In this document: one piece after another, positions 1 to 9,873 of the stretch
How positions within the stretch are numbered: position 1 is the first letter of the stretch
Layout of the letters: every line of letters starts with the position of its first letter
NCBI GenBank assembly: GCA_905221615.1
Contig: CAJNDT010005768.1
Location: 186,001 to 250,000, forward strand
Length of the DNA: 64,000 nucleotides
Direction of reading: 5' to 3'
Source: Symbiodinium sp. CCMP2592
Taxonomy: Eukaryota > Sar > Dinophyceae > Suessiales > Symbiodiniaceae
Program-made: the position numbers and the translations under genes
The notes under the pieces: generated by a model
What the model was told of the DNA's origin: nothing
Databases searched by the model: none
What the model saw: the letters and a program-made list of their open reading frames with translations, nothing else

Positions 1-1396
1 GCCATGTCATGGAGAGTCTCGAGCAGCGGCCCCTCAAGGTGGGAGGTCTCTGGACGGGGTTACAACTTCGACACCATGAAGAACTACGTGTGGACGCTGC
101 AAAGTGGAAGACTCTAGTGGGGGCGTTTGACCAGATGCCCACTGAAGGTCAGGCGGGGGAGGAAGTGACTGCGGGGGATCTCCATCCTCGTGAAGCTGCA
201 GACATGGGGGAACAAGCCCCAGTCACACCTCCTCTGCCACCAGGGGAAGAAGATGAAGAAGCCACACATACAGATGTACCAGACTGGACAGGAGCAGAGA
301 GCGACCTGGAAAGTGGGGGAGGCCAAGCTGATGGCACTGCAGCCCCTCAAAGACCAGAGCTTCAGGCAACAGAAGACGACCTACGGACTGGGGGGACGTC
401 AAGACCACAATGGCCAGACGACGACGCTGTCGATGCTGCATTCGGCGACCTCACGGAAGACCACCGAGAGGGAATACAGAGCCGCGGGAAAGCAGCGCCG
501 GCACAGCAGCGCCTCTGCTCAACGACGCGGACTTTCTACAACGAGTACTACAAGACCTGGGCGAGGAGGCGGGGGAAGTCGCGGTGGAGACGGGGGAGTT
601 CGACCTCGAAAGCGCCAACACCGCAGTGTACGCAGCGGGCAGACAGTGGGCAGAGGGGAGACAGCCACGACTGGTGAAGATAGCGAGTGATAGCACTTCA
701 CACCAAGCAAAGAGAGAACCAAGAAACGGACGTCAGCAAGCCAGTCCAGGACCATGGGGAACCAGCCACTACCTCCTCGCTCACACAGCAAGTGTTGAGG
801 CTTGCCCGTGAGGGGGACACTGCTGAGACAGAGGAAAGATGTCCGCCGCTCCCGACCGCGACAACCAGAACCTTCCCAGCTGGGGGGAAACCGGAGCGAC
901 CTCCTCTAAAGAGGAAGCCGCGCCGACCTGAGCGATGAGTGAAGGCAAGGGCAGTGAGAGCCTCCAACAACTGCAGGGGGAAAGGCCAAGTGTCTGTTGC
1001 GTGACTAGTTTGTAGGTAGCTGTGAGTGCATTTATGCTGTTTCGTGGGGGGAATCAGTTGTGAAGCCGGAACCTCGTGCAGTGCGTTGTAGCTGAAGTAG
1101 GCCACAGTGAGAAGCTTCCTTTCAAGCCGAAGCCATGGGGGGGCACCTCCCTTTTTTCCCCAAAGGGGCGTCGGGACCTCAGCAAAAAGTTGAGAGATCT
1201 TTGGTAGACCGGAGTACAGATGAGGCGCGTTGGGGGAAATTAGTGTTCAGGGTAATAGGAGGGATATGACGGTTCAAAAACGCGGCCCTCAACCGGTTAA
1301 CAGTTTCACTGCCAAGACCGCGGACCCGGTGCGCACACGTGCGCGGGAGGGGCGCCTGCTTCTCCTTGTCCGAGTGCAAGCAAGCAAGAGAGAGAG

Positions 1397-1449
1397 AAGC
1401 CATTTTCTTTGGCTGCGTGCAAGCAAGAGAGAAAGCATTTTGGCTCAAG
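1397..1449 (+). other. Pair of degraded spliced-leader relics
   Basis: Two fragments resembling the 3' part of the dinoflagellate trans-spliced leader lie close together: 'agccattttctttggct' from 1397 (2-nt insertion) and 'agcattttggctcaag' ending at 1449 (one C missing). Tandem leader relics are known in dinoflagellate genes that were reinserted from mature mRNA. Here they lie beside GA-rich sequence in repeat DNA, so a repeat-borne origin is equally possible. Confidence 0.5.
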
Positions 1450-2384
1450 TGCTGCACCTTTGTGGGGGGCCTGTTCCGCCTCTCTGCACCGGGGGGGAGG
1501 TGGGGGCTGTGCCCCTGCGGGAGCTCCCGTCACCTTTCCCAGCGGTGCTTGAGCTAACATATTCGCTGCCGCTTTGCTTCAGGAACTTAGCCGTCGACCT
1601 TGCGGAACAAAGGGGACACACTCCTTCTCCAACGGCCTCGACCTGACCGCGGGAAAGCTTTTCGCAACAGCTACGACACCGCTTGGGCGGGGGAGTCCAA
1701 CGACTCAGAGTTCGTGACTGTGGCAGGAAGGGCGAGATCGCAATCTACAAGAAAGATGGCGACCTGGACCGGACAAGAGTGTAAGATATGTCGATGTGGT
1801 GGGGGGATCTGTCAGGCTGGTTTTCGAAAGGTGCACATACGTGAGAACCCGCAGCGCAGACTTCATGGGGTCAAGCTGAGAATGAACGTCAGACTGGGGG
1901 AAGCTTACGTGCCACTGGCCCCAGCGCCCGCCCCGACTTCAACCGGGAGGACAGAAACGTGCCTGGATGAAAAGACGGCCTTCCGCACGCAATGGGGATT
2001 GCACCTCCTGTTCGAGCCCGAAGCACTCGACCAATGCATGACGAGGCATGTGGAAACACACGACGGGGGAGGATACACAGATGTCGTGACGGGGGAGCCC
2101 CTCGAGCCGGACGAGGAAGCCACCGACGAGGCACACTTGCAGCGGCTTTCGGAATGCCACCGAATAGGCGAACAGGCGGCTAGCCCCACAGCCTGCCCAC
2201 AGCCACAAGGTGAACGACATGCTGCGGAAAGCATGGGCACTACGTTGAAAGCTACGGGCCAAAAAGAAGATGGGGAATGCAGATAGGGGGGATGCCAAGA
2301 CATCTATTTCCACGACCCAGAGCAACTTGGACTACTTCAGACAACAAATGCAAGCATGTGCGACAAAGGCAACCAGCGCTTCAG

Positions 2385-3480
2385 AAGAAACGCCGCCGGA
2401 CTGGGGGGTGGCCGGAGAGGAAAACAGCCCGGAGGGCGTGAGCAAGACCCAGCAGTGGACGTGCAGTGGCCATAACGATCTTCCGACAAGGAAGCAGGCC
2501 AGAGGCGACCCAGTGAGCCAGAGGGGAGCCAACATGTAAGCGCCGCTGCCTGCCGACGGACAAACCCAGCACGCCGGCGGGGGAACCACCATGTCCGCGA
2601 CCTCCGAACACTACGAGCGAGCCAGACGAATCGCGCGGGGGATTTCAAGGGTCACCTTGGTGCCAAGCCTACTCTGGCAAGTGAGGAGAGTACAAGAACA
2701 CATGGCACGACGCAGAGGGGAAGCACCGACAATTTCCAAGTGCTGAGACTGAGTGAGCGCAGCAAAAAGTTTTCAATGTTCCAGTGATGAGGGGAGCGAG
2801 GGGGAATGTTTTGTTTTCGAGGGTCTTTTTGGTGTCTTGGTTTGGGGGATGGCATGCATCGATCCGCTCTCGTTCCCGTCATGCATGGCTTTGTCTTTCG
2901 TACATATGCACGCACAGCAAATCCTTGACTTTTGGTTGCAAAACACAGTGTATCCGGAACTGCCGGCGAAGCTGCGTCCTGGTGTGAACTTTTTGTGGGC
3001 CGATGTGGCGCTTTTCGGCCAACTCACTCCAATGGGCTGGACAAAGCCACTAATCCTAGCTTCTTTTCAGCACACCTTTACGCAACTGCGAACTCGGGAC
3101 AGGAGGCTTTAATTCACTTCGATCCAACCTCGATGAGCCCATGTATTGCCCACGCGAAGTCGTGGGGGAAAGCAAGCTTTTCCTCCTGCTCCCGGAGAAG
3201 GCGGGTATGCGTATGCGGGGGTTTGATGCTTAGTGCTGTTGGCTGCAACCTGTCCGAAAAGATCGGGGGAAAACGCATGCCAACCTTCTTTATTCCCTCG
3301 TAAAGCCGAGCCCCTTTCTGTAAAACCGAAAGGGGGGCAATGGACAACCCGTGAAACTGCGGGTGTGCGTGCGCGCACGGGGAGTGGCCTGATCGCTGCC
3401 GTGACCCCCAAGCCCGGAAAAGAGAGAGAGAGAGAGAGACAGAGACCGGTAGCCATTTTGGCTCAAGCTGGGCTCGCGTT
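2385..3480 (+). repeat. Long repeat, copy A
   Basis: Copy A shares a series of landmarks in the same order with copy B at 5700-6790: 'gacccagtgagcc', 'gggggaaccacca', 'ctggcaagtg', 'gtgagcgc', 'ggtgtgaact', 'aatcctag...cttttca', 'agccgagcc', 'gcgcacgggg', then a GA tract. The offset between landmarks is about 3.3 kb. Divergence is high, so the copies are old. This copy ends with the best spliced-leader relic of the window. Confidence 0.6.
3446..3467 (+). other. Spliced-leader relic (DinoSL), near full length
   Basis: The sequence contains GTAGCCATTTTGGCTCAAG preceded by CCG. It equals the canonical 22-nt dinoflagellate leader except for one extra G and the missing variable first base. It follows directly on a GA microsatellite (3420-3443). 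No SL-RNA gene architecture (leader followed by a GT donor) is seen: the next bases are CTGGGC. It is therefore a relic and not a source gene. It is the strongest taxonomic marker in the window. Confidence 0.85.
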
Positions 3481-5177
3481 TGTGTTGCGGGGGAAGCCTT
3501 GTGCCACCACTCAGGCATCTCAAGACGTCCTACTTGGGCTCGATGCTGCCTCTCAGCAGACTTCGAGGAGCGGTCCTTGTGTACGAGGCCACGACCATGG
3601 AGCCATGTGCTCGTGGTGCGGTCGGCGTCATGGTGCCTCCCTCACCTTACGCTGCAAGTGGCGGAGCTCATCCAGGCCGCCAAACGCCACCGTCGCCCAC
3701 CTCAGAGCAGAGAGCAAGCGGTTGCACCTTGTCCTCTGCGAGAGTGACGACGCCGTGTGGGACGTCCGGCCAGCGCAGGAGTGCCGTCTTTTTTCACCGC
3801 CTGCAAGTTGGCGAGCCGCGCTTACGGACGCAGCGGTGGAGGAGGCGTTGCAGGCGATCGCAGACAAGCCGTGGCCATGGGGTCTTTGCAAACTGCTTTG
3901 CCCCTGCCGCTGCTTGTGCAACAGGGGGTCTCCGACTTCGAAGGAAGTCCGCAGTCGATGTGAGGACCTGCCAGTGCGGGCGAACCGCACAACTGAAGGG
4001 CAGCGACGAAGCAAGTGATGGCTCAGAGTTTTGTTGCATGAAAGGCACAAGATGCTCTCGGGGGACATCGGGACAACCCCTGTTTTCCGAGACCCGCTGT
4101 TGTAAGCCCGAAAAGGGCACCAGCTGAACCTCCTCGTACAGCCGAGCCCATCCACACAAACTAGTGAATACACAGTACAGGCTAAAGGGTCGAGCGCAAG
4201 GTCACAGGCAGTGAGTGCGCGGGGATCAGGCATCTGTTCGGGATACAGGCAGGGATCAAGCAGGTCAGGTTGGTTTCAAGTGGTGCACTAGCCCACATGC
4301 ACAGAGGGCACACACGCCCACAGTGGAAGTAGAGTGGAGTCCGTTATTGCAGCACTTCCTTTGCAGCTGTAGTTTTCTGCTAGTCTGACACACAAAGGGG
4401 ACCAGCTTTACTGAAAGTGAACTCGAGCAGGGCACCGTGGCCGCTGAACCCTGATTATTTGCTTTTAGTTTGGTTGTGTGTTTGCTGTTCTTTACGAGAA
4501 AGGCACGGGAACCCGCTGAACGTTGCTCCGAGTACAGCCGAGCCCATGCCGACAATATGTCAGGGGTTGCGCTGAAGCGCGGGCTTGGCGACTGCTTGCA
4601 GCTCTCACCCTGAGCAAAGCTAAGCAAACGCCAGAGACCGGATCCTCGCGGATTTAATTTTTACGTATTTCAGCCTTGTAGGGTTGCTAGACATCGTTGT
4701 GCAGTTGTTTTGCATACATACACATGAGTGATCCGGCGAGACTTCTGGACGATCAACCTCCCCGATGTAGCCGTTGCAGTGCCTGGCAGTTACGCAGGAT
4801 GAACACTCCCCCGCATCGTCGTAATTTGTTTTTGAGGGAATTATCTACGCGCCTCTGCCTGCTAACGCAGGGAATGTTACATCTTGCAGACAGTTGTGGT
4901 GAGGTACATAGGTCAGGTCCAAGGCAAGTCCCAAAAATGCTGACAGTAGACCTGTAAAGTCAGCATCCGACTTGTAAATGGGACTGCAAAATCACCCAGA
5001 GCTCTGAAACAAGTTACTGTTTGGTCGAAGATTACGGTATACAGGGGGATCACCCTCCTGAGCCTTTGTGTTGGAGAATGTACGTGCATCCTTGATTGCT
5101 TTCGTATCCTGTGTGGCTTCAGCTTTCATGATGCACTACATTCGTTCCTCACTCCTCCGATGCCCGAGAAAGACAAT

Positions 5178-5294
5178 CGGGTGGGCTTGAAGCGTGGGTG
5201 TTTGAACGTTCCACCATGCCCGGGAGAGAGGAAGAGAGATAACAAACATGCGGGTGGGCTTGAAAACCGGGGGTCCTGACCGACCCCTATGCCC

Positions 5295-5352
<58 letters not shown>
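5178..5352 (+). repeat. Short tandem units followed by GA microsatellite
   Basis: CGGGTGGGCTTGAA occurs at 5178-5191 and again at 5251-5264 (73-bp spacing). Each occurrence is followed by a 'tgcccg(g)gag' element, and the second runs into an almost pure GA tract from about 5296 to 5352. Other GA tracts lie at 3420-3443, 6745-6780 and 7108-7130. Confidence 0.7.
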
Positions 5353-5362
5353 TTGGCTCAAG
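5353..5362 (+). other. Short spliced-leader remnant
   Basis: TTGGCTCAAG, the last ten bases of the leader, directly follows the long GA tract 5296-5352. This is the same arrangement as at 3446-3467. Ten bases alone could be chance, but the shared context makes common descent likely. Confidence 0.4.
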
Positions 5363-5699
5363 GACAGAGGCTCAAGGTGCGTACAGCGTCTCCAAGACCA
5401 TCCCGCTGGACGTCTGCTCGAAAGGGGGTTTCGGGGGTGAAGGTCTCTGACTGTGCCTCTGAGACCGGATCGCCCGGGCCCTCTCATCAAGTAAAACTAG
5501 AGTGTTGGGGGGGACGCAATATTCGTGTCTGTGAAGTTTGCAGTGCTACGGCCCAGAACGCGACCTCCAGATTGCAAGGGCCTCAACTTCCGCTTCCTCG
5601 AAGAAAAGGGGACGGTGCTCGAGACCATCCTCGTTGACCCGGGGAGCACAAGCTTCGCACTGTGTACCAGCACACTGGACGGGGGAGAGTTTCAACGTC

Positions 5700-6744
5700 A
5701 AGATCGTGAAAGTGGCAAGGCCGACAACCTAGTGACCCTTGCACTCTGTGGGGGAGGATGAGCCAGTGGCCGTGGGGGCCGGAGGGGCGGCCGCCAGACA
5801 GATGCACAGCCACAGGAGGACACGCAGCACGACCCAGTGAGCCGGTGGGGGAACCACCAACAAAGAGCGCCAGACTGAACGCAGCCGTGGAAAGACCCCG
5901 TGAGCTTGAGGAGGAGCCACCGCGCTGTGACCGCCAGGAAAGGGGGGACGAGCACCAGTACGTCTTTCTCCTAACCTCGACTGGCAAGTGCGCCAAGTCC
6001 AGAACTACATGGCCTCGCGAAGGGGGACAGAGAGCTCGACTAGGTGACGTACTGAACGGAAGTGAGCGCTGAGGAAAACCTTTGCTGCACCCAGTGCTTC
6101 AAGGGAGAATTTTCCGTCTTGAGGTTCGGTGTTGAGCTTTGAAGCCAAACCAGGTGCCTTGTCCCGCCTTCTGCTTGCGAAAGCCAAGCTGGGGGGACCC
6201 AACTTGCATGTACCTTTCGATAGTTCCAGTCGACTTTCCTGCCATGCCCGGTGTGAACTCTTTAAGCAGGAGTTGGGGGATATCGTCTCCCAATCCTTCT
6301 CAGGTAAACCCGTTCAACTCAGGCCCGACCTGACCTGCAATCCTAGTGTCTTTTCAACACGCCGCCTTGAATGAATTCGGGGGGAACAGAAGGCCGTAAT
6401 TCATTTCAATCAAACCTCGTAGTCCCATGGTGGTCCTTGCTTATACACAGCGGGACAACAAATGCAAGCTTTTCCTTCGACCCCCAGAAGGCCTGTGGGT
6501 GGGGGGGGATGGGGCTTTCATGTCATGCTAGGATGCTGTTGTTCGGTCGCATGTGACGTGGGGTATGCACGCGAAGCACCAACAGGCCTTCCCTTTTCAT
6601 GGTTCGGCAAAACTTGTCCACCTATACAGCCGAGCCGACCTGGGGCGAACCCATGGGGGGAGCAAAGGACACTCCGCGAATAGCGGGAGTGCGTTCGCGC
6701 ACGGGGGAAGCGGCCTGAACGCTGCTGCGACCCCCACACCCGGA

Positions 6745-6779
<35 letters not shown>

Positions 6780-6790
6780 AAACAACAAAG
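5700..6790 (+). repeat. Long repeat, copy B
   Basis: This is the partner of copy A, with the same landmark order and a GA tract at the corresponding end. A third, more decayed copy may span about 700-1450. No spliced-leader match is left at the end of this copy, whereas copy A and the putative third copy have one. Confidence 0.55.
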
Positions 6791-7399
6791 TGGAGAAGGG
6801 GCCCGGGTCCGTTCCCAGACCTAACCCCAGCAGAGGGAAGAAAGGAAGGAAGAGCAAGAAAACAGCGCAACTAAGGGGCCTCAAATCATCGTGTAGCCCA
6901 ACGCAACAGAATGCAACAGACCGGACATGCAAGGCGTATTCGCTTGTGTAGGCGGGGACTCCTGTAAGACAGAGAGAGAAAGAGAGAGACCCGTCAATGA
7001 CAACTCCCAAATTTCTAAAATCGGAGCGCCCTGTTGGCGCGGTCAGTGACCGGACCTTTATGCCTCACCGAAAAAGGGGGAAGGGGGGGGACTGGGCCCG
7101 GGTCCGCATGGAGAGAGAGAGAGAGAGAAAGCATTCGCTGTCGACGGTCGGACTTTTGCCCCAGCGAGGGAGACAGACAGAGAGAAGACACACGCTTTAT
7201 GCCTGCAGCATGCAGATGAGCGAAGGGAGAAGCTTTCTTCTTCTGAGCGTGACAGGCAGCTGCCCGTGCCCTTGCGAACCAGGGCAAAGTCTCCAACCAC
7301 CACAGGACGTTGGTGTGTTTCAGCTTGTGGTCTGTGAGCTGTGAATTGCTCTGGGGCACTGCAAAAATGAAACTTATTCTTCCTCGCCACGTATCGTGA

Positions 7400-8360
7400 C
7401 TTGAACGCAGGAGATGCTGGCAGAGAACTGTATCGGCAGGCAGGGCAAAGCCATGTTTGGACGGGCTCAAGTCTGCCGCGGCTGAGGTCCTCTAATACTG
7501 GCCAGCATGGCGAGCATCGTAGCATGGATCGCGAGCCTCGACCTCATCAGTCAGCGAGTTCGGCCGCTTCATCCACCAAGTCTTTTTTTTTACATGGTTT
7601 GAGGCTCGCCGAACCGGCTAGGGCTACGAGGAAGTCAGCTTTCGCCATTTCACACATGCACACAAATTTATATACCTGCACAGTATGCACCACCGACAAA
7701 GAAAGAGTCGTGCTGTTGTAGCCACTTGCCTTTCTACATCCAACCGGAGACGTCTCAAATGTCGGCGCTGCGGCCTTCTGCAGTCGGCAACAGGACGATG
7801 ATACAATCCAGTGCAGAGAAGATTCCATGCCTCCGTAGGCGAAGATTTGTGTATTCGGGATTGTACAAACACCAGGCCAACTCCGTCGGGATACTACTAT
7901 GCAGCGCCTTTGGCTGCTCCCGCAGCACCGCGAGTCGTGCTGAGCGCTTCTCAGCCCATGCACATGCACAGCCGCGGCCCCTGTTCTTGGCGCGTCTTGG
8001 GCCGGCACCACTTTCATTGTTGCACTGGCAGGCTTAGCGGGCATTGCCCCAGCCTTGGCTGCAGCACGCCCAGCATCAAGAGACAGAGCACCCCACGGCC
8101 GCCACAGATGTTGTGAAAACCAAGGCAGTGCCGCCCATCGTGAGAACCATAAGGCCTGCTGTGAGCCGGTTTCACCATCTGCGTTGTTTCCGCTTATCCG
8201 ACTCCTTTAGACTTCAGGATGCCGGCTACAAGCACGACGGCCCCAGTCACAGTCACTCACTGTGCCACGGCCTGGCGCCACTTGGACGCTCAGAAGTTGA
8301 TGTGTCCGAGTCCAACCGATGTGGAGTTGCGGCAGCGCATCACACCATCGAGGTGACGAT
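7400..8360. other. Possible upstream exons of the SPRY gene; otherwise unassigned
   Basis: No domain is recognised. On the + strand a short frame at about 8107-8175 reads like protein (VVKTKAVPPIVRTIRPAVSR) and could be an exon of the SPRY gene downstream. The remaining open frames on both strands show no motif. Confidence 0.25.
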
Positions 8361-8493
8361 GGCTCCAACGCTGTCAAAAACTTGACCGATGGCGCCTTCA
8401 CCATCACTGGCAAGCCTTCCAAAGGTTCACCTGTAAACGCACTTGGCACGATTCCGCTTACTTCTGGGCAATACTTCGAGGTGACATGCCAGG
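8361..8493 (+). CDS. Candidate exon upstream of the SPRY exon
   Basis: The frame contains KNLTDGAFTITGKPSKGSP and later SGQYFEVTCQ, a beta-rich, Gly/Thr-rich stretch with codon use like the SPRY exon. It ends at CAG|GACTGA, which gives either a stop (TGA at 8495-8497) or a GA splice donor leading to the exon at 8596. A (GT)n tract at 8513-8532 would lie in the intron. The domain is not identified. Confidence 0.35.
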
Positions 8494-8595
8494 ACTGATT
8501 GGGTTTCGTGACGTGTGTGTGTGTGTGTGTCTCTTGTGGAAACCTCTAGATTCTAGATTTGCATAAAGCGCTGCACGTAAATCAAGCGTCAAAGA

Positions 8596-9384
8596 GTGGA
8601 TGCCTCGGAGGACGGTGATGGACCGTTTATCGGAGTTGGGAAGCTGGAGAGCTTTGCACAAGGATACAAGTGTAAGGGTCTCCTGTTTGGCGGCCCGGGC
8701 AATTTGTCCAACGGCTCTGCGCTCATGAAAGGCGAGTTTGGGGAGCAGGTCTCGAAGGGATCGGTCGTTGGCATCCTCTTCGAAATGACTTCAGACCTTG
8801 TGACGCTGACCGTGTACCAAGACGGACGATGCCTGGGGCCGGCATTTACAGCGAAGCGACAGGAGAAGGGGCAGCTCTTTCCACTGGTTCAGGCGAAGAG
8901 TGATGGCGACACCTTTCGGATCGCCTTTAAGGCCCCGCCGGCAGTCCGCAGCAGAGAAGCTGGCAGCCAGGAGGGATTCGAGGGGAGTTGGGCGATCGAG
9001 AAGATGATGGTTGGTCCCGAACTCGGCGAGTACCCGCTTTCCACAAAGATGAACGAGAAGCCAGTCGTACTAAAAGTTACCACCGGCCCAAACGGCGCTG
9101 TTCGGATGGGCGCCAAAGTTGTGAACGTGCTGAATTTTTCCGCATCCTCGAGTGCCGATGCCAGCTTGGCTCCGTTTGATGCCTTGACAGTGAATCCTGG
9201 CATCTCAACGATGATGGCAGGCCCGGAGCCTATGATGGACGCCGAGTCGAAGCTTTCGACCGGACTTCAGGGTGCTCGCAAGTGGATAGTTTCTAAGGGC
9301 CAGCTGCTGATCAATGGACCAACCTTTGAGATCTCTTGCGCTCGCCACGTTGAATCGTTCGAACCTGTGGATACGGAGATCTGA
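8596..9384 (+). CDS. SPRY-domain protein, 3' exon
   Basis: This 262-codon open frame opens with GTG and has no ATG at its start, so it is best read as the last exon of a longer gene. Residues 10-115 look like a SPRY/B30.2 core: GLLFGGPGNLSNGS, then GSVVGILFEM, VTLTVYQDGRCLGPAF, GQLFPLVQ and FRIAFKAPP, matching the family pattern of a Gly-rich strand, a strand with 'NG...lG.aF' and a final 'P.v' strand. SPRY domains bind protein partners. Residues 128-255 form a second, unassigned module (FEGSW at its start, ISTMMAGPEP and GQLLINGPTFEI later), possibly a small beta-barrel. A candidate upstream exon at 8361-8493 has similar base use and ends with CAG followed by GACTGA, a possible GA donor. The stop TGA lies at 9382-9384. 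The SPRY call is fairly secure; the cellular role is unknown. Confidence 0.65.
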   Translation: MDASEDGDGPFIGVGKLESFAQGYKCKGLLFGGPGNLSNGSALMKGEFGEQVSKGSVVGILFEMTSDLVTLTVYQDGRCLGPAFTAKRQEKGQLFPLVQAKSDGDTFRIAFKAPPAVRSREAGSQEGFEGSWAIEKMMVGPELGEYPLSTKMNEKPVVLKVTTGPNGAVRMGAKVVNVLNFSASSSADASLAPFDALTVNPGISTMMAGPEPMMDAESKLSTGLQGARKWIVSKGQLLINGPTFEISCARHVESFEPVDTEI

Positions 9385-9873
9385 CGAGACGCTGCAATTC
9401 CACGGGAAAGGTCGAACACGCATCGTTTGAGAAAAAGCCGTGCCAACGTCCTTATCTAACCGGCATCTGCGCTTGTTCGGCTGTGGCTCGCCTTGGAGCA
9501 TCCTGCCTTCACGAGGCCCAGGGATTTGCCAATCTGCGGCGCGCAGCTGAGACTGCTTTCGGCATTTGCGGCGGTCGAGCAGAGCGCGGGGTCGTGCAAC
9601 TAGCAAAGCCCGCATGTAAGAAAATGCATGAAATGCGATGCACAGCCAGGCCCACAGCCCTCAGCGACATCTCACCCTTCAGCAGATTGCCGGCAGGGAG
9701 ATCAGCAATGGGAACCTGCGTCAGGCGAAACTGTTTATGGGGCCCTTAGCTGCAGACGGGTTGGTCGAAATTTCGCTGATTCCAGGCGACCTGGCTTCTG
9801 AACACTTGTCAGAAAAGCCAACAGGCCGCAGCTTCGCCTCACACTACTTTTCACGAGCTTGACGTCGACAAAG

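Larger units (their letters stand above)
1..7400. repeat. Array of diverged long repeats, G-run rich, no convincing gene
   Basis: This stretch shares pieces with itself rather than with any protein family I know. Runs of four to seven G on the + strand recur every few dozen bases, and stretches such as 'gacccagtgagcc', 'ctggcaagtg' and 'gcgcacgggg' return at spacings of about 3.3 kb. GA microsatellites and spliced-leader fragments sit at similar points of the units. Open frames of 130-260 codons exist (for example 9-677 and 1600-2286), but they lack recognisable domains and are rich in Gly, Arg, Glu and Pro, as expected from biased composition. I read it as a decayed tandem or dispersed repeat family. 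A degenerate low-complexity gene family is the alternative. Confidence 0.6.

Noticed and set aside
9-677. 222-codon open frame at the left edge
   Set aside because: It shares landmarks with the repeat family and has no recognisable domain; competing frames are also open.
8513-8532. (GT)n tract as a regulatory element
   Set aside because: A simple microsatellite in a presumed intron; nothing supports regulation.
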